A DNA stretch of 64,000 bases from JBBQXK01 sp038209775 (GTDB lineage: Bacteria > Pseudomonadota > Alphaproteobacteria > Rhodobacterales > Rhodobacteraceae): positions 15,464-79,463 of the forward strand of contig JBBQXK010000013.1 of assembly GCA_038209775.1 (NCBI GenBank), written 5' to 3'. The position numbers were made by a program, and so were the translations under genes. Under the pieces are notes generated by a model. It saw only the letters and a program-made list of their open reading frames with translations. It searched no databases and was not told the origin of the DNA. Positions 7,126 to 16,064 of this stretch are shown in pieces (the stretch's first letter is position 1; every line of letters begins with the position of its first letter).

Positions 7126-8303
7126 CTTGTGACCCTCCACTGGACCACCGGGCGTGACGGTTCCCACCCGCGCAGCCGGCCAAGCGGGCGCACCTCGGCC
7201 ACATCGAAGCGCCAGAGGGTGCCGCCGTGTGTGCCGTGCCACTGGATCAGAAGCGCCTCGGTGTCGAGGGTCACGGCGTTGACCACCACGGATGTGCCCG
7301 GGGGGATCATCGACCAGAGCGCGGTCAGAAGGGCCCCGTCGCAGCCGCCGCCGATGAAGACGGTATCGGGGGGGGCGAGGGCGTGGAGCGCGTCAGGGGC
7401 CTTGCCGGTCACCACCTGCAGGCGGTGTTCGACGCCGAAGGCTTCGGCGTTGAGGCGGATGTTTTGCGCCCGGTCGGCGCGGGTCTCGACCGCCGTGGCG
7501 CGGCCGCCGGCCAGCGCGAACTCAACCGACACCGACCCCGACCCCGCGCCGATATCCCACAGATGCGTGCCGGGGCGGGGGGCGAGGGCCGCAAGGGTGA
7601 TGGCGCGGATCGGGGATTTGGTGATCTGGCCGTCATGGGCAAAGGCGTCATCCGGCAGACCTGCACTGCGCGGGAGGCCCGTACCCGGCGCGGTGTGGAG
7701 CGCCACGGCGACGGGAGCACGGATGTCGGTCAGGGCAAAGGTGCGGGCCGTCGTGGGGCGGATACGCTCGGACGGGCCGCCGAGCGATTCGAGGATGGTC
7801 ATGGCGGTGTCGCCAAGGCCATGCCCGACCAGCCATGCCGCAAGGGCCGCCGGGGCTGCGCCGTCGCGCAGCAGGCAGATCGCCCGCGTCTCGCCCGACA
7901 GCGCCGCCCGCAGCCTTGCGAAGGGGGCCGCGTGGAGGCCGAGGCACAGCGTATCCTCAAGCCGCCAGCCCAGCCGGTTGGCGGCAAGCTGGAAGGTCGA
8001 GGGGGCGGGGTGGCTGGTCCATTCACCGGCGGCAAGGTGCGGTTCCAAGGACCCGCCCGCGCCGTGCCAGAACGGATCGCCCGAGGCCAGCACCACCACA
8101 GGTGTTCCGCGCAGGGTCAGCACCGGATCCACGTCAAAGGGCACCGGCCAGGTGCGGCCCCGGGGCCCGGCGTCGGCAAGCGCCAGATGGCGCGGGGCGC
8201 CGAACACGATGTCGGCCCGGTCGAGTGCGGCGCGTGCGGCGGAAGACAGGCCCGCAAGGCCGTCTTCGCCGATACCGATAAGGGTGAGCCAAGGGGGGGT
8301 CAT
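7122..8303 (-). CDS. cobL: Precorrin-6Y C5,15-methyltransferase (decarboxylating) CobL
   Basis: Bifunctional SAM enzyme that methylates precorrin-6B at C5 and C15 and decarboxylates the C12 side chain to give precorrin-8. The 393 residues comprise an N-terminal CbiE-like tetrapyrrole methylase (LTLIGIGEDGLAGL, residues 6-19) and a C-terminal CbiT-like class I methyltransferase with DIGAGSGSVSVEFA. The ATG at 8303 was chosen for its match to the family N-terminus. First gene of the minus-strand run to the DUF1636 gene and divergent from cobK with a 107-base gap that must hold promoters for both. Confidence 0.93.
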   Translation of the reverse strand: MTPPWLTLIGIGEDGLAGLSSAARAALDRADIVFGAPRHLALADAGPRGRTWPVPFDVDPVLTLRGTPVVVLASGDPFWHGAGGSLEPHLAAGEWTSHPAPSTFQLAANRLGWRLEDTLCLGLHAAPFARLRAALSGETRAICLLRDGAAPAALAAWLVGHGLGDTAMTILESLGGPSERIRPTTARTFALTDIRAPVAVALHTAPGTGLPRSAGLPDDAFAHDGQITKSPIRAITLAALAPRPGTHLWDIGAGSGSVSVEFALAGGRATAVETRADRAQNIRLNAEAFGVEHRLQVVTGKAPDALHALAPPDTVFIGGGCDGALLTALWSMIPPGTSVVVNAVTLDTEALLIQWHGTHGGTLWRFDVAEVRPLGRLRGWEPSRPVVQWRVTR

Positions 8304-8410
8304 GGTGCCACCGGACCGTGGATCTGAAGGGACCGGGGCGCGTCGCCCTGCCACATCCCGGCCCTTGCAGCACCTGCGTCTGCCGCGCATATCTGCCGCA
8401 GGGGGTGGCC

Positions 8411-9172
8411 ATGGGGGATGCGATGCGGGTCCTGCTTTTGGGGGGCACGACCGAGGCGGGGCAACTGGCGCGGGCCTTTGCCGGGGCCGGGGTCGACGCG
8501 ATCTATTCCTATGCCGGGCGCACCGGGCAGCCGGTGCAGCAGCCGGTCCCGTACCGGGTCGGCGGGTTTGGCGGGATTGCCGGGCTGGTGCAGTGGCTTG
8601 AGGCCGAGAGGATCACCCATGTGGTCGATGCCACCCACCCCTTTGCAGCCCAGATGAGCCGCCACGCGGTCGCTGCCTGCGCGCGTCTGTCGTTGCCGCT
8701 GTTGGGATATGAGCGGCCTGCGTGGGAGCCACAGCAAGGTGATCGCTGGACCCATGTGCCCGACATTGCTGCCGCCGTAGCCGCGCTGCCGGGGGTGGCG
8801 ACGCGGGTATTCCTCGCCATCGGGCGGCAGGAACTGGCGGCCTTTGCGGCAGCCCCCCTGCACCATTACCTGTTGCGGCTGGTCGATGCCGACCCTGCGC
8901 CGACCCTGCCGCAGACCACCATTGTCATCGCGCGCGGCCCCTTCACCACCGAGGGTGATCTGGCCGTGATGCGGGACCATGCCATCCAGATGATCGTCGC
9001 CAAGAATGCAGGCGGGACGGGTGCGCGGGCCAAGCTGGATGCGGCGCGCCTCTTGGGCCTGCCGGTGATCCTGATTGACCAACCCGGCACCCCCGGGGGC
9101 CGTGCCACAGCGGGCACGGTGGCTGCGGTCATTAACTGGCTTGGCGTTCATTCCGCCGACCTCGGGGTATAG
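8411..9172 (+). CDS. cobK: Precorrin-6A reductase CobK
   Basis: NADPH-dependent reductase of the macrocycle, precorrin-6A to precorrin-6B. About 253 residues, with MRVLLLGGTTEAGQLA at the nucleotide-binding N-terminus and HVVDATHPFAAQMS and IVAKNAGGTGARAKL as family blocks. Two ATG codons, 8411 and 8423, are plausible; both have G-rich sequence upstream, and 8411 is given. The only corrin-ring gene of this cluster on the plus strand; its 3' end overlaps convergent cobJ by 25 bases. Confidence 0.92.
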   Translation: MGDAMRVLLLGGTTEAGQLARAFAGAGVDAIYSYAGRTGQPVQQPVPYRVGGFGGIAGLVQWLEAERITHVVDATHPFAAQMSRHAVAACARLSLPLLGYERPAWEPQQGDRWTHVPDIAAAVAALPGVATRVFLAIGRQELAAFAAAPLHHYLLRLVDADPAPTLPQTTIVIARGPFTTEGDLAVMRDHAIQMIVAKNAGGTGARAKLDAARLLGLPVILIDQPGTPGGRATAGTVAAVINWLGVHSADLGV

Positions 9173-9888
9173 ACCCAGCGCCCGCTGAGCCGGGTGGCGC
9201 TGTTGCCGACCAGCACGACGGTGCGCATGTCGGCCATCTCTGGCGTCGCCTCGGACAGCGTCACGGTTGTGATATGTTCGTCCGGGGTGGCAACGGCGCG
9301 GGCAAAGGTGATCAGGCGCGCGGGCCCGCAGACCTCGGCCAGCACCTCCAGCGTGCGGGCAAACTGGTGGGGTCGGCTGGCCGAGCGGGGGTTGTAGAAG
9401 GCCATCGCGAAATCCGCCTGCGCCGCCAGCCGGAGGCGGCGTTCCACCAGCGCCCATGGCTTGAGGTTGTCGCTGAGGTTGATCGCGCAGAAATCATGGC
9501 CCAGCGGCGCGCCCGCCCGCGCCGCCGCCGCCAGCATGGCGGTGATGCCGGGCAGGATGCGGATGTCGGCGTCGGGGCTGCCCGCCGCCTCATGCGCCTC
9601 GAACAGAGCCGAGGCCATGGCAAACACCCCGGGATCGCCTGAAGATACGATCACCACGCGCCCCCCCGCCGCCGCCAGTGACAGCGCAAGGCGGGCGCGG
9701 TCCAGTTCCACCCGGTTGTCCGATGCATGCAGCACCAGCCCGTCGCGCGGGGCCACGCGCGCGACATAGGGGATGTAGCCGACCACATCCGTGGCCATGG
9801 CCAGCGCCGCCGTCACCTCGGGCGTGACCAGTGCGGCATCGCCCGGCCCAAGCCCCGCCACGGCAATCCACCCGCTCACCGCAACCAC
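9148..9888 (-). CDS. cobJ: Precorrin-3B C17-methyltransferase CobJ
   Basis: SAM-dependent ring-contraction methylase, precorrin-3B to precorrin-4. About 246 residues with AVAGLGPGDAALVTPEV, VGYIPYVARV and VSSGDPGVFAMASALFEAH. No ATG lies at the family start: the first ATG in frame (9939) falls in a dispersed repeat, so a GTG start at 9888 or 9879 is preferred; AAGGGCAAGG lies just upstream of 9888. Last gene of the riboswitch 2 operon, separated from cobI by about 100 bases containing a repeat. Confidence 0.9.
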   Translation of the reverse strand: MVAVSGWIAVAGLGPGDAALVTPEVTAALAMATDVVGYIPYVARVAPRDGLVLHASDNRVELDRARLALSLAAAGGRVVIVSSGDPGVFAMASALFEAHEAAGSPDADIRILPGITAMLAAAARAGAPLGHDFCAINLSDNLKPWALVERRLRLAAQADFAMAFYNPRSASRPHQFARTLEVLAEVCGPARLITFARAVATPDEHITTVTLSEATPEMADMRTVVLVGNSATRLSGRWVYTPRSAE

Positions 9889-9913
9889 CGCCTTGCCCTT
9901 GCTCTTTCCTGCC

Positions 9914-9966
9914 GCTTTTTCTGTCCCCAAGTATCCCACGGGGGTGCGGGGGTGTGAAACCCCCGC
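9914..9966. repeat. Dispersed GC-hairpin repeat, copy 3
   Basis: CTTTTTCTGTCCCCAAGTAT, then CCCACGGGGG and a GGGGG / CCCCC hairpin around TGTGAAA. It lies between cobI and cobJ inside an operon, in the opposite orientation to copies 1 and 2, and may reduce readthrough into cobJ. Confidence 0.75.
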
Positions 9967-9994
9967 GGCGCAGCATCAGAGCACGCATAACCTG

Positions 9995-10723
9995 TCATTC
10001 CGGAGCCTCCGGCCGCCGCCCGTGCCCGGGCACCAGCACGATGGCGAAGTACGGACAGTCGGCATCCTCCACCTCGGCCAGACTCGCGATGCGCTGGCCG
10101 GGCATCGTGCCGCGTTCAACCAGCATCGCCTCGCTCAGCCGCCCGGCGCGTTCCAGCGCGCGGCGCACGCGGGGCAGGTTGCGGCCGGTTTTCATGATCG
10201 CCAGCGCGTCCGACCGGGACATCGCGGCCACCAGCGCATCTTCCGGCAGGGTGCCCATCACCACCGTCAGCACATCATCGCCCCAGGTCATCGGGCCGAT
10301 GCCGTTCCAGCAGCCGACCATGCCGGGGATGCCGGGGATGACCTCGATGGCGGTCTTGCCCTGCAGCCGCATGTAAAGGTGCATGAACGAGCCGTAAAAG
10401 AACGGATCCCCCTCGCACAGCACCACCACCTCGCCCGGCAGGGCCAGAAGCCGCGCCGCCCAGTCGTCGTAGAACCCCGACAGGGCGGTGACATAGGCGG
10501 GGCTGTCAAAGGCAAGTTCGGTGGTGACGGGATATTCCATCGCGTGTTCGGCCACATCGGGCGCCAGCATCCCCGCGACAATGGCGCGGGCCTGCCCGGC
10601 GCGCCCGGCCTTGCGGAAATAGGCGATCTGCGTGGCCCCCCGCACGGCGCGGTCGGCCTTGACCGACATCAGGCCGGGGTCGCCCGGGCCAAGCCCCGCA
10701 CAGATCAGCCGCGCCATCGTCAT
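9995..10723 (-). CDS. cobI: Precorrin-2 C20-methyltransferase CobI
   Basis: SAM-dependent methylase, precorrin-2 to precorrin-3A. The 242-residue product has LICAGLGPGDPGLMSVKADR at the N-terminus, EGDPFFYGSFMHLYMRL in the middle and EVIPGIPGMVGCWN. The start at 10723 overlaps the cobH stop as ATGA; a second ATG six bases later is possible. It sits between cobH and cobJ, the usual order in aerobic-pathway alphaproteobacteria. Confidence 0.93.
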   Translation of the reverse strand: MTMARLICAGLGPGDPGLMSVKADRAVRGATQIAYFRKAGRAGQARAIVAGMLAPDVAEHAMEYPVTTELAFDSPAYVTALSGFYDDWAARLLALPGEVVVLCEGDPFFYGSFMHLYMRLQGKTAIEVIPGIPGMVGCWNGIGPMTWGDDVLTVVMGTLPEDALVAAMSRSDALAIMKTGRNLPRVRRALERAGRLSEAMLVERGTMPGQRIASLAEVEDADCPYFAIVLVPGHGRRPEAPE

Positions 10724-11349
10724 TCCCTCCGGCTGGCCAGCGCGTTGACGGCGGCGACGGTGATTGCCGATCCGCCCAGCCGCCCGTTGACCACCACCGC
10801 CCCGCATGGCGGTTCCGCCATCAGCGCCGCCTTGGATTCGGCGGCACCGATGAAACCGACCGGACAGCCGATGATCGCGGCAGGACGCGGGCAGGCGGGG
10901 TCTTCCAGCATGTTCAGAAGGTGGAAAAGGGCGGTCGGCGCGTTGCCGATGGCGACGACGGCGCCGGCCAGGTGCGGCCGCCACAACTCGACCGCCGCCG
11001 CGCTGCGGGTATTGCCCATGGCGGCGGCAAGGGCGGGTACAGAGGCATCGTGCAGGGTGCAGATCACCGCATTGCCGGCGGGCAGGCGGGTGCGGGTGAT
11101 GCCCTCGCTGACCATCCGCACGTCGCACAGGATGGGTGCGCCGCCCTCCAGTGCCGCCCGCGCGGTGATTGCCATGCCGGGGGTGAAGGCCACATGCGCC
11201 GCCAACGCCACCATGCCGGCGGCATGGATCATGCGGACCACGACCACCTCTTCCTCGGGGGTAAAGCGGGCAAGATCGGCCTCGGCCCGGATCGTGGCAA
11301 AGGACCGCAGATAGATCGCGGCACCGTCGGTTTCATAGGTGTGGGGCAT
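10720..11349 (-). CDS. cobH: Precorrin-8X methylmutase CobH
   Basis: Moves the C11 methyl group to C12, converting precorrin-8 to hydrogenobyrinic acid. The 209-residue product shows ILCDVRMVSEGI, LHDASVPALAAAMGNTRSAA and GCPVGFIGAAESK, all typical of CobH/CbiC, and the conserved His in RMIHAAGM. The start at 11349 overlaps the end of cobG by 17 bases, suggesting coupled translation. Confidence 0.94.
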   Translation of the reverse strand: MPHTYETDGAAIYLRSFATIRAEADLARFTPEEEVVVVRMIHAAGMVALAAHVAFTPGMAITARAALEGGAPILCDVRMVSEGITRTRLPAGNAVICTLHDASVPALAAAMGNTRSAAAVELWRPHLAGAVVAIGNAPTALFHLLNMLEDPACPRPAAIIGCPVGFIGAAESKAALMAEPPCGAVVVNGRLGGSAITVAAVNALASRRE

Positions 11350-12487
11350 GGGACTGCTCGATGAGATGGGCTGCGGTAATCGGGCCGGGGGGCAGGGTGA
11401 CGCCGGTGTCGGCGGTGGTGCCGTGGCGCACCAGTGCCCAGCCGTCCGGTTGCGCCACCAGCGTGAGCGGGGCCACCCCGGGATGCGCGCAGCCCTTGGC
11501 ACAGCCCGACACATGCAGGTGCAACGGTGGCGCGATCCCCGGCGCCAGCGCACGCGCCAGCGGGCGGGTGGGTTGCAGGGCCTGCGGACAGCCCGGTGCG
11601 CCGGTACAGGCGGTCACGCGGAGAAGGGGGTCATCCGCATGTTGGATCAGGCCCGGGATGTCGGGGCGCGCGGTCAGACCTTCGACCATGAGCATCCGCC
11701 AAGGGGTGGTGCGCAGGGGCCCAAGCCGCGACAGCGCCGCCAGCGTGTCGGCGCCGCACTGGCCAAAGGCCAGTGCCACAAGCCAGCCTTGCGGGTGGGG
11801 GCCGGGCAGGGCGGTGGTCGCAGCACCGCCGGCGGCCTGCGCATACCCTTCGGGCAGCACCGCGCCCGCCGCCAGATGCCAAGCCATCCGCCCGCGTCCT
11901 TCGGCGGCACCGTCCGAGGCAAGGAACCACCGGGCAAGGGCGATGGCCTCGGCAGCGGCGGTGGCGGCGGTGACCGGCTTGCCGCCGCCGGTGGCCGGCC
12001 GAACCATCAGACCCTGCGGCCCGTGTTCGATGGTGATATCGGCGGGCACGCCGCGCAACACCGGCACCGGCCCCGCATCCACGGCAAAGCCGAACTTGGC
12101 CGTCAGGTCGGGGGCATCCGCCGCCGCCAGAAGGCGGGCAAGGTCGGCGCCGATGCGGTGGCTGTCGTCGCCCGGTTGCCAGAACGGCGTCATCACGATG
12201 TTGCGTCGCGCCTCGGTGCCCGCGTCGGGGTCGGTCAGGGACAGGGCGCGCAGGCCTTGGATCAGGGGGGTATGGCCAGCCTCGGTCACGCCACGGATCT
12301 GGATATTGGCGCGCGACGACAGGTCGATCAGGCCGCTGCCAAAGTCCTGTGACAACGCGGCGATCCCAGCCGCCTGCACTTCGGTCAGCTGCCCCAGTGG
12401 CGGGCGCACACGTACCACCCAGCCATCGCCCGACAGCATCGGGCGCAACGCCCCCGGGCACCAGCCTTTGACGACAGGCGCGGTCAT
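11333..12487 (-). CDS. cobG: Precorrin-3B synthase CobG
   Basis: Oxygen-dependent iron-sulfur monooxygenase that hydroxylates C20 of precorrin-3A and forms the gamma-lactone of precorrin-3B; its presence marks the aerobic pathway. The 384-residue product belongs to the nitrite/sulfite reductase family, and Cys294-x5-Cys300 with Cys329-x3-Cys333 are the expected [4Fe-4S] ligands. The ATG at 12487 overlaps the upstream small gene as ATGA; an ATG 60 bases upstream lies within that small gene. Confidence 0.92.
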   Translation of the reverse strand: MTAPVVKGWCPGALRPMLSGDGWVVRVRPPLGQLTEVQAAGIAALSQDFGSGLIDLSSRANIQIRGVTEAGHTPLIQGLRALSLTDPDAGTEARRNIVMTPFWQPGDDSHRIGADLARLLAAADAPDLTAKFGFAVDAGPVPVLRGVPADITIEHGPQGLMVRPATGGGKPVTAATAAAEAIALARWFLASDGAAEGRGRMAWHLAAGAVLPEGYAQAAGGAATTALPGPHPQGWLVALAFGQCGADTLAALSRLGPLRTTPWRMLMVEGLTARPDIPGLIQHADDPLLRVTACTGAPGCPQALQPTRPLARALAPGIAPPLHLHVSGCAKGCAHPGVAPLTLVAQPDGWALVRHGTTADTGVTLPPGPITAAHLIEQSHAPHL

Positions 12488-12786
12488 GGTCCCATCCCAG
12501 CGACGGATGCGGCGGACCTTGTCGCCCGACGACCCGTCGGGTTGCATGGTGAAACCCGGTGTCGTTGGCGGTCGGGGGCATCGGAGTGGGGCCGGGAAGG
12601 GCCGGGCAGTGACGCCTCACGTCCCGCAGGGTCGGCACGTCGAGCCACCGCCAGCCCCATGACACGGGCGCTGACGGCTCCCATCAGCCTGTTGCCAAAT
12701 GCCTTGGCAAACTGCCCGGGTGTTTGGCGCAGGGGCATCACCTGCTTTGCCCCCCGGCAACGCCCACTGACCCAAGCCATCGTCAT
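12484..12786 (-). CDS. Small hypothetical protein between cobN and cobG
   Basis: A 100-residue basic frame that exactly bridges cobN and cobG: its ATG overlaps the cobN stop (12783-12786) and its stop overlaps the cobG start (12484-12487), both as ATGA. The first half (QFAKAFGNRLMGAVSARVMG) looks protein-like and may be amphipathic; the second half is rich in Arg, Pro and Ser and could be degenerate. I do not recognise the family. The double overlap supports translation, but the frame could also be a relic that only transmits ribosomes to cobG. Confidence 0.45.
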   Translation of the reverse strand: MTMAWVSGRCRGAKQVMPLRQTPGQFAKAFGNRLMGAVSARVMGLAVARRADPAGREASLPGPSRPHSDAPDRQRHRVSPCNPTGRRATRSAASVAGMGP

Positions 12787-15700
12787 TCCCCGGCCCCCAT
12801 CGCAATCGAATTGCGCCGGGTTGCCCAGAGGCCTGCCGCCCTGAGGGCCGTGAAACGGTCGTGCAGGCGGGCGAGGGCGCCGGGGTTGTGGCGGGCGAGG
12901 AAGGCCACGACGTCGTCGCGGCCCAGCGTGGCGTCATGGTAGAGGTCGAAAAGGTGCGGCGGCACGCGGTGGGTGAGGTGGGCAAAGGCCGCGAGATGGT
13001 CGAGGGTTGCGGCAATCTCGGCCCCGCCACGAAACCCGTGCGCCATCATGCCGTCGGCCCATGCGGGGTTGGCGGCGCGGGCGCGGACGACGCGGGCGAT
13101 CTCTTCGGGCAGCGTGCGTGCGCGGGGGCGGTCGGGGGTGGTGGCGTCGATGTGGTAAAGGGCGGGCGCGCTGCCCCCCAGTGCCGCCACGGCGGCGGCA
13201 AAGCCACCCTCGTGGGCGGCATAGTCGGCGGCCACCAGCACATCGGTTTCGGCCAGATCCTGCACATGGGCAAAGGCGTCGGCCTGTCTGACCCGTTGTT
13301 CCAGTGCGGCGCGGGCGGGGTGCGAGGTACCCTGCGCGTCGATGGCCCAACTGCTGGCGTCAAGCCAGGCCTGCCCAGCGGCAAGGCGGCCTTGGGGGGT
13401 CAGGTCGTCCATCGCGGCAGCCATGCCCATGCCGTACTGGCCGGGTTCGGGGCCAAAGACGCGGGGGGTGGGGGTGGCATAGGGGTTGTCGGTGGGGCTC
13501 TCATCCCGCCGGGACAGGGCCTGAGATGCGGCCTCGAACATCTGCGCCAGCCCCGGGAACACGTCGCGGAACAGGCCCGAGACGCGCAGGGTCACGTCGA
13601 TCCGGGGCCGGTCCAGAAGGGCGAGCGGCAGGATGTCGAACCCGGTCACGCGGTCGCTGGCCGCATCCCAGCGGGGGGCAAGGCCCGCCAGATGCAGCGC
13701 CATCGCAAATTCCTCGCCCGCCGTGCGCATGGTGGCCGAACCCCAGAGATCAACCACCAGCCCCTGCGGCCAGTCGCCGTGGTCCTGCAGGTGGCGGCGC
13801 AGCAGTTCCTCGGCCAGTTTCACGCCCTGGGCATGGGCGGCATGGCTGGGGACGGCGCGGGGATCGACGGAATAAAGGTTGCGCCCGGTGGGCAGCACGT
13901 CGGTGCGGCCACGGTAGGGTGAGCCGGCCGGCCCCGCGTCCACGCGGCGGCCATCGAGGGCTGTGAGCAACCCCTCCATCTCGCCCGTACCCTGACCGTA
14001 GATGTGCAGGCCTATGCCGAAGCGGCTTTCCTTGAGGTCGCAGACGAAGCGGTCGATCCGGGTGATCGCCTCGGCGGGGGTGGCGTGGGGGGGCAGGCCA
14101 AGGTCATCCTCGACGCCTGCCGCCTGTGCCTCGGCCCGGATCGCCGCAATCAGGCGGGTGCGGCGGGCGGGGTCGAGGCCGTCGGCGGTGGAGTATTCGT
14201 CAAGCAGCGATTCGAGGCGGGTCAGGGTGTCGGGGGTCTGGGCCGTGGCCATGGGCGGGGGCAGGTGGCCGAGGGTGACTGCCCCGATGCGGCGCTTGGC
14301 CTGTGCGGCCTCGCCCGGGTCGTTGACGATGAAGGGGTAGATCACCGGCAGCGGGCCGGTCAGCGCCTGAGGCCAGCAGTCATCGGACAGCGCCACGGCC
14401 TTGCCGGGCAGCCATTCAAGGGTGCCATGGGCGCCGACATGGATCAGGGCATGGGGGTTTTGCGACCGGAGCCAGAGGTAGAAGGCGACATAGGCATGGC
14501 GGGGGGTACGCGCGAGGTCGTGGTAGCTGGCGTCACGGGTGGTGACTTCGCCCCGTTCGGGTTGCAGGGCGATAAGCATGTGGCCCCGTTTGACGGCATG
14601 GAATCGGAAGTAGCCGTTTTGGCAGGCGGGGTCGGTTGCGGGGTCGCCCCAGGCGGTTTGGAGATTTTGCCGCAGGGTTTCGGGGAGGGATACGAGGGCT
14701 GTTCGGTAGTTGGCAAGGGGCCAGTCGAGGGTTTCGGTCTGCAACGTCAGTTCCAGCGGCTCGGAGGGGGGGGCGCTGCCCCCCGCCTGCGGCTCCCCCC
14801 GGGATATTTGGGGCAAGGTGAATGGGCAGGTGGCGAAGCCCTGTTGGCCGAGGTGGGTGAGGATTGCCTCGGCGGAGGCGAGGGCGTCGAGGCCGACGGC
14901 GTGGGCGAGGTTCCAGGTCTTGCCGGGGTAGGTGGAGAGGATCATCGCGAGGTGGCGTTCCGCGCGGGGGGTGGTGGCGAGGCGGTGCCATGCGGTGATG
15001 CGGTCAGCGATGGCGGTGATGCGGGCGGGGTCGGCGCGGTGTGCAAAGCGGGAAAACTGGAGGTGGGGGTCGCGCTTGCCGGGGGATTTGAAGCTGGCGA
15101 CGCCTGCGAAAAGGCGACCGTCAACTTCGGGAAGGACCACATGCATCGCAAGGTCGGCGGGCGACAGGCCACGCTCGGCACCCGCCCAGTCGCGGCGCCG
15201 CGCGGTCGAGAGGGCGATCTGGAACACCGGGCAACCGGGGGCGTCGAGCGGCGATGTGCCGTCGTCGCCGCGTGCAGAGAAGGCGGTGGCGTTGACGATG
15301 GCGGCGGGGGCGAGGGTGGTCAGGGCGGTGCGGACCCATGCCGCATGCGGACCTTTGAGCGAGGGGGCGAAGAGGCCGTATGCGTGGAACCCCCGGTCGC
15401 GCAGGGCGCGGATCAGGGCATCGACGGGGGCAGTGTCGGCGGCGGTAAGGTAGCTGCGGTAGAAGGTGACGGCGACGGCGGGGCCTGTGGTGGCGGGTTG
15501 TGGGATCACGCCACGGTCGGGGTCATACCAGCCGCAATCGGGCACCGCCTTGTCGCCCACGACGGGGCCTGCATAAAGCCCGGCCGCCAGCGCCAGTTGC
15601 GCCAGCGCCGCCTGCGCCGCGACGGCGCCCCCCGCCTCGCACAGGGCCGTCAGGCGGCGGAGGGTCGAGACCGGCAGGGTGGACAGGGCATCCAGCCGCG

Positions 15701-16064
15701 CGTCGGGGCGGCCATCGGCGGGCAACACCGCCAACGCGATGCCGTGGCGGCGGGCGAGATCCTGCAGGGTAGCGAGGCCGTAGGGCCAATAGCTTTCGCC
15801 GCCGATCAGCCGCACGAGGATGCCCTTTGCATGGGTCAGGACCGCCTCGGCATAGGTATCGACTGACACGGGGTGTTTCAGGGCCACGATGTTCTGCAGC
15901 CGCAGGGTGGGCAGCGCGCCCGCCGCCCGGTGCCAGCCCGCCGCAAACGCCCCAAGGTCACTGTCGGAGAACGACAGGACCACCAGATCGGCGGGCGTCT
16001 GGCCGGGGTCGAAGGGGACCTCGGTTTCCTCAAGCCCGTGGGATTCGCGGAAGACGACGTGCAT
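12783..16064 (-). CDS. cobN: Cobaltochelatase large subunit CobN
   Basis: Large substrate-binding subunit of the ATP-dependent CobNST cobaltochelatase, which inserts Co(II) into hydrogenobyrinic acid a,c-diamide. The 1093 residues are related to magnesium chelatase subunit H; HVGAHGTLEWLPGKAVAL and LVVDLWGSATMRTAGEE are recognisable. The start at 16064 shares one base with the cobW stop (TGATG). Residues about 416-434 (ISRGEPQAGGSAPPSEP) are encoded by a copy of the dispersed GC repeat, so part of this loop is repeat-derived. cobS and cobT are not in the window. Confidence 0.94.
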   Translation of the reverse strand: MHVVFRESHGLEETEVPFDPGQTPADLVVLSFSDSDLGAFAAGWHRAAGALPTLRLQNIVALKHPVSVDTYAEAVLTHAKGILVRLIGGESYWPYGLATLQDLARRHGIALAVLPADGRPDARLDALSTLPVSTLRRLTALCEAGGAVAAQAALAQLALAAGLYAGPVVGDKAVPDCGWYDPDRGVIPQPATTGPAVAVTFYRSYLTAADTAPVDALIRALRDRGFHAYGLFAPSLKGPHAAWVRTALTTLAPAAIVNATAFSARGDDGTSPLDAPGCPVFQIALSTARRRDWAGAERGLSPADLAMHVVLPEVDGRLFAGVASFKSPGKRDPHLQFSRFAHRADPARITAIADRITAWHRLATTPRAERHLAMILSTYPGKTWNLAHAVGLDALASAEAILTHLGQQGFATCPFTLPQISRGEPQAGGSAPPSEPLELTLQTETLDWPLANYRTALVSLPETLRQNLQTAWGDPATDPACQNGYFRFHAVKRGHMLIALQPERGEVTTRDASYHDLARTPRHAYVAFYLWLRSQNPHALIHVGAHGTLEWLPGKAVALSDDCWPQALTGPLPVIYPFIVNDPGEAAQAKRRIGAVTLGHLPPPMATAQTPDTLTRLESLLDEYSTADGLDPARRTRLIAAIRAEAQAAGVEDDLGLPPHATPAEAITRIDRFVCDLKESRFGIGLHIYGQGTGEMEGLLTALDGRRVDAGPAGSPYRGRTDVLPTGRNLYSVDPRAVPSHAAHAQGVKLAEELLRRHLQDHGDWPQGLVVDLWGSATMRTAGEEFAMALHLAGLAPRWDAASDRVTGFDILPLALLDRPRIDVTLRVSGLFRDVFPGLAQMFEAASQALSRRDESPTDNPYATPTPRVFGPEPGQYGMGMAAAMDDLTPQGRLAAGQAWLDASSWAIDAQGTSHPARAALEQRVRQADAFAHVQDLAETDVLVAADYAAHEGGFAAAVAALGGSAPALYHIDATTPDRPRARTLPEEIARVVRARAANPAWADGMMAHGFRGGAEIAATLDHLAAFAHLTHRVPPHLFDLYHDATLGRDDVVAFLARHNPGALARLHDRFTALRAAGLWATRRNSIAMGAGE
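14765..14817. repeat. Dispersed GC-hairpin repeat inside cobN, copy 4
   Basis: GGGGGG and CCCCCC runs around GCGCTGCC and GCCTGCGGCT, then GGGATATTTGGGGCAAGGTG, matching the intergenic copies. It is read in frame as part of cobN without a stop codon. Confidence 0.75.

Noticed and set aside
12484..12786. Treating the cobN-cobG spacer as a 5' extension of cobG
   Set aside because: The cobG frame has an ATG upstream at 12547, but family similarity begins at the ATGA-coupled start 12487.
14004..15866. 620-codon open frame opposite cobN
   Set aside because: Lies wholly antisense to cobN and has shadow-type composition without motifs.
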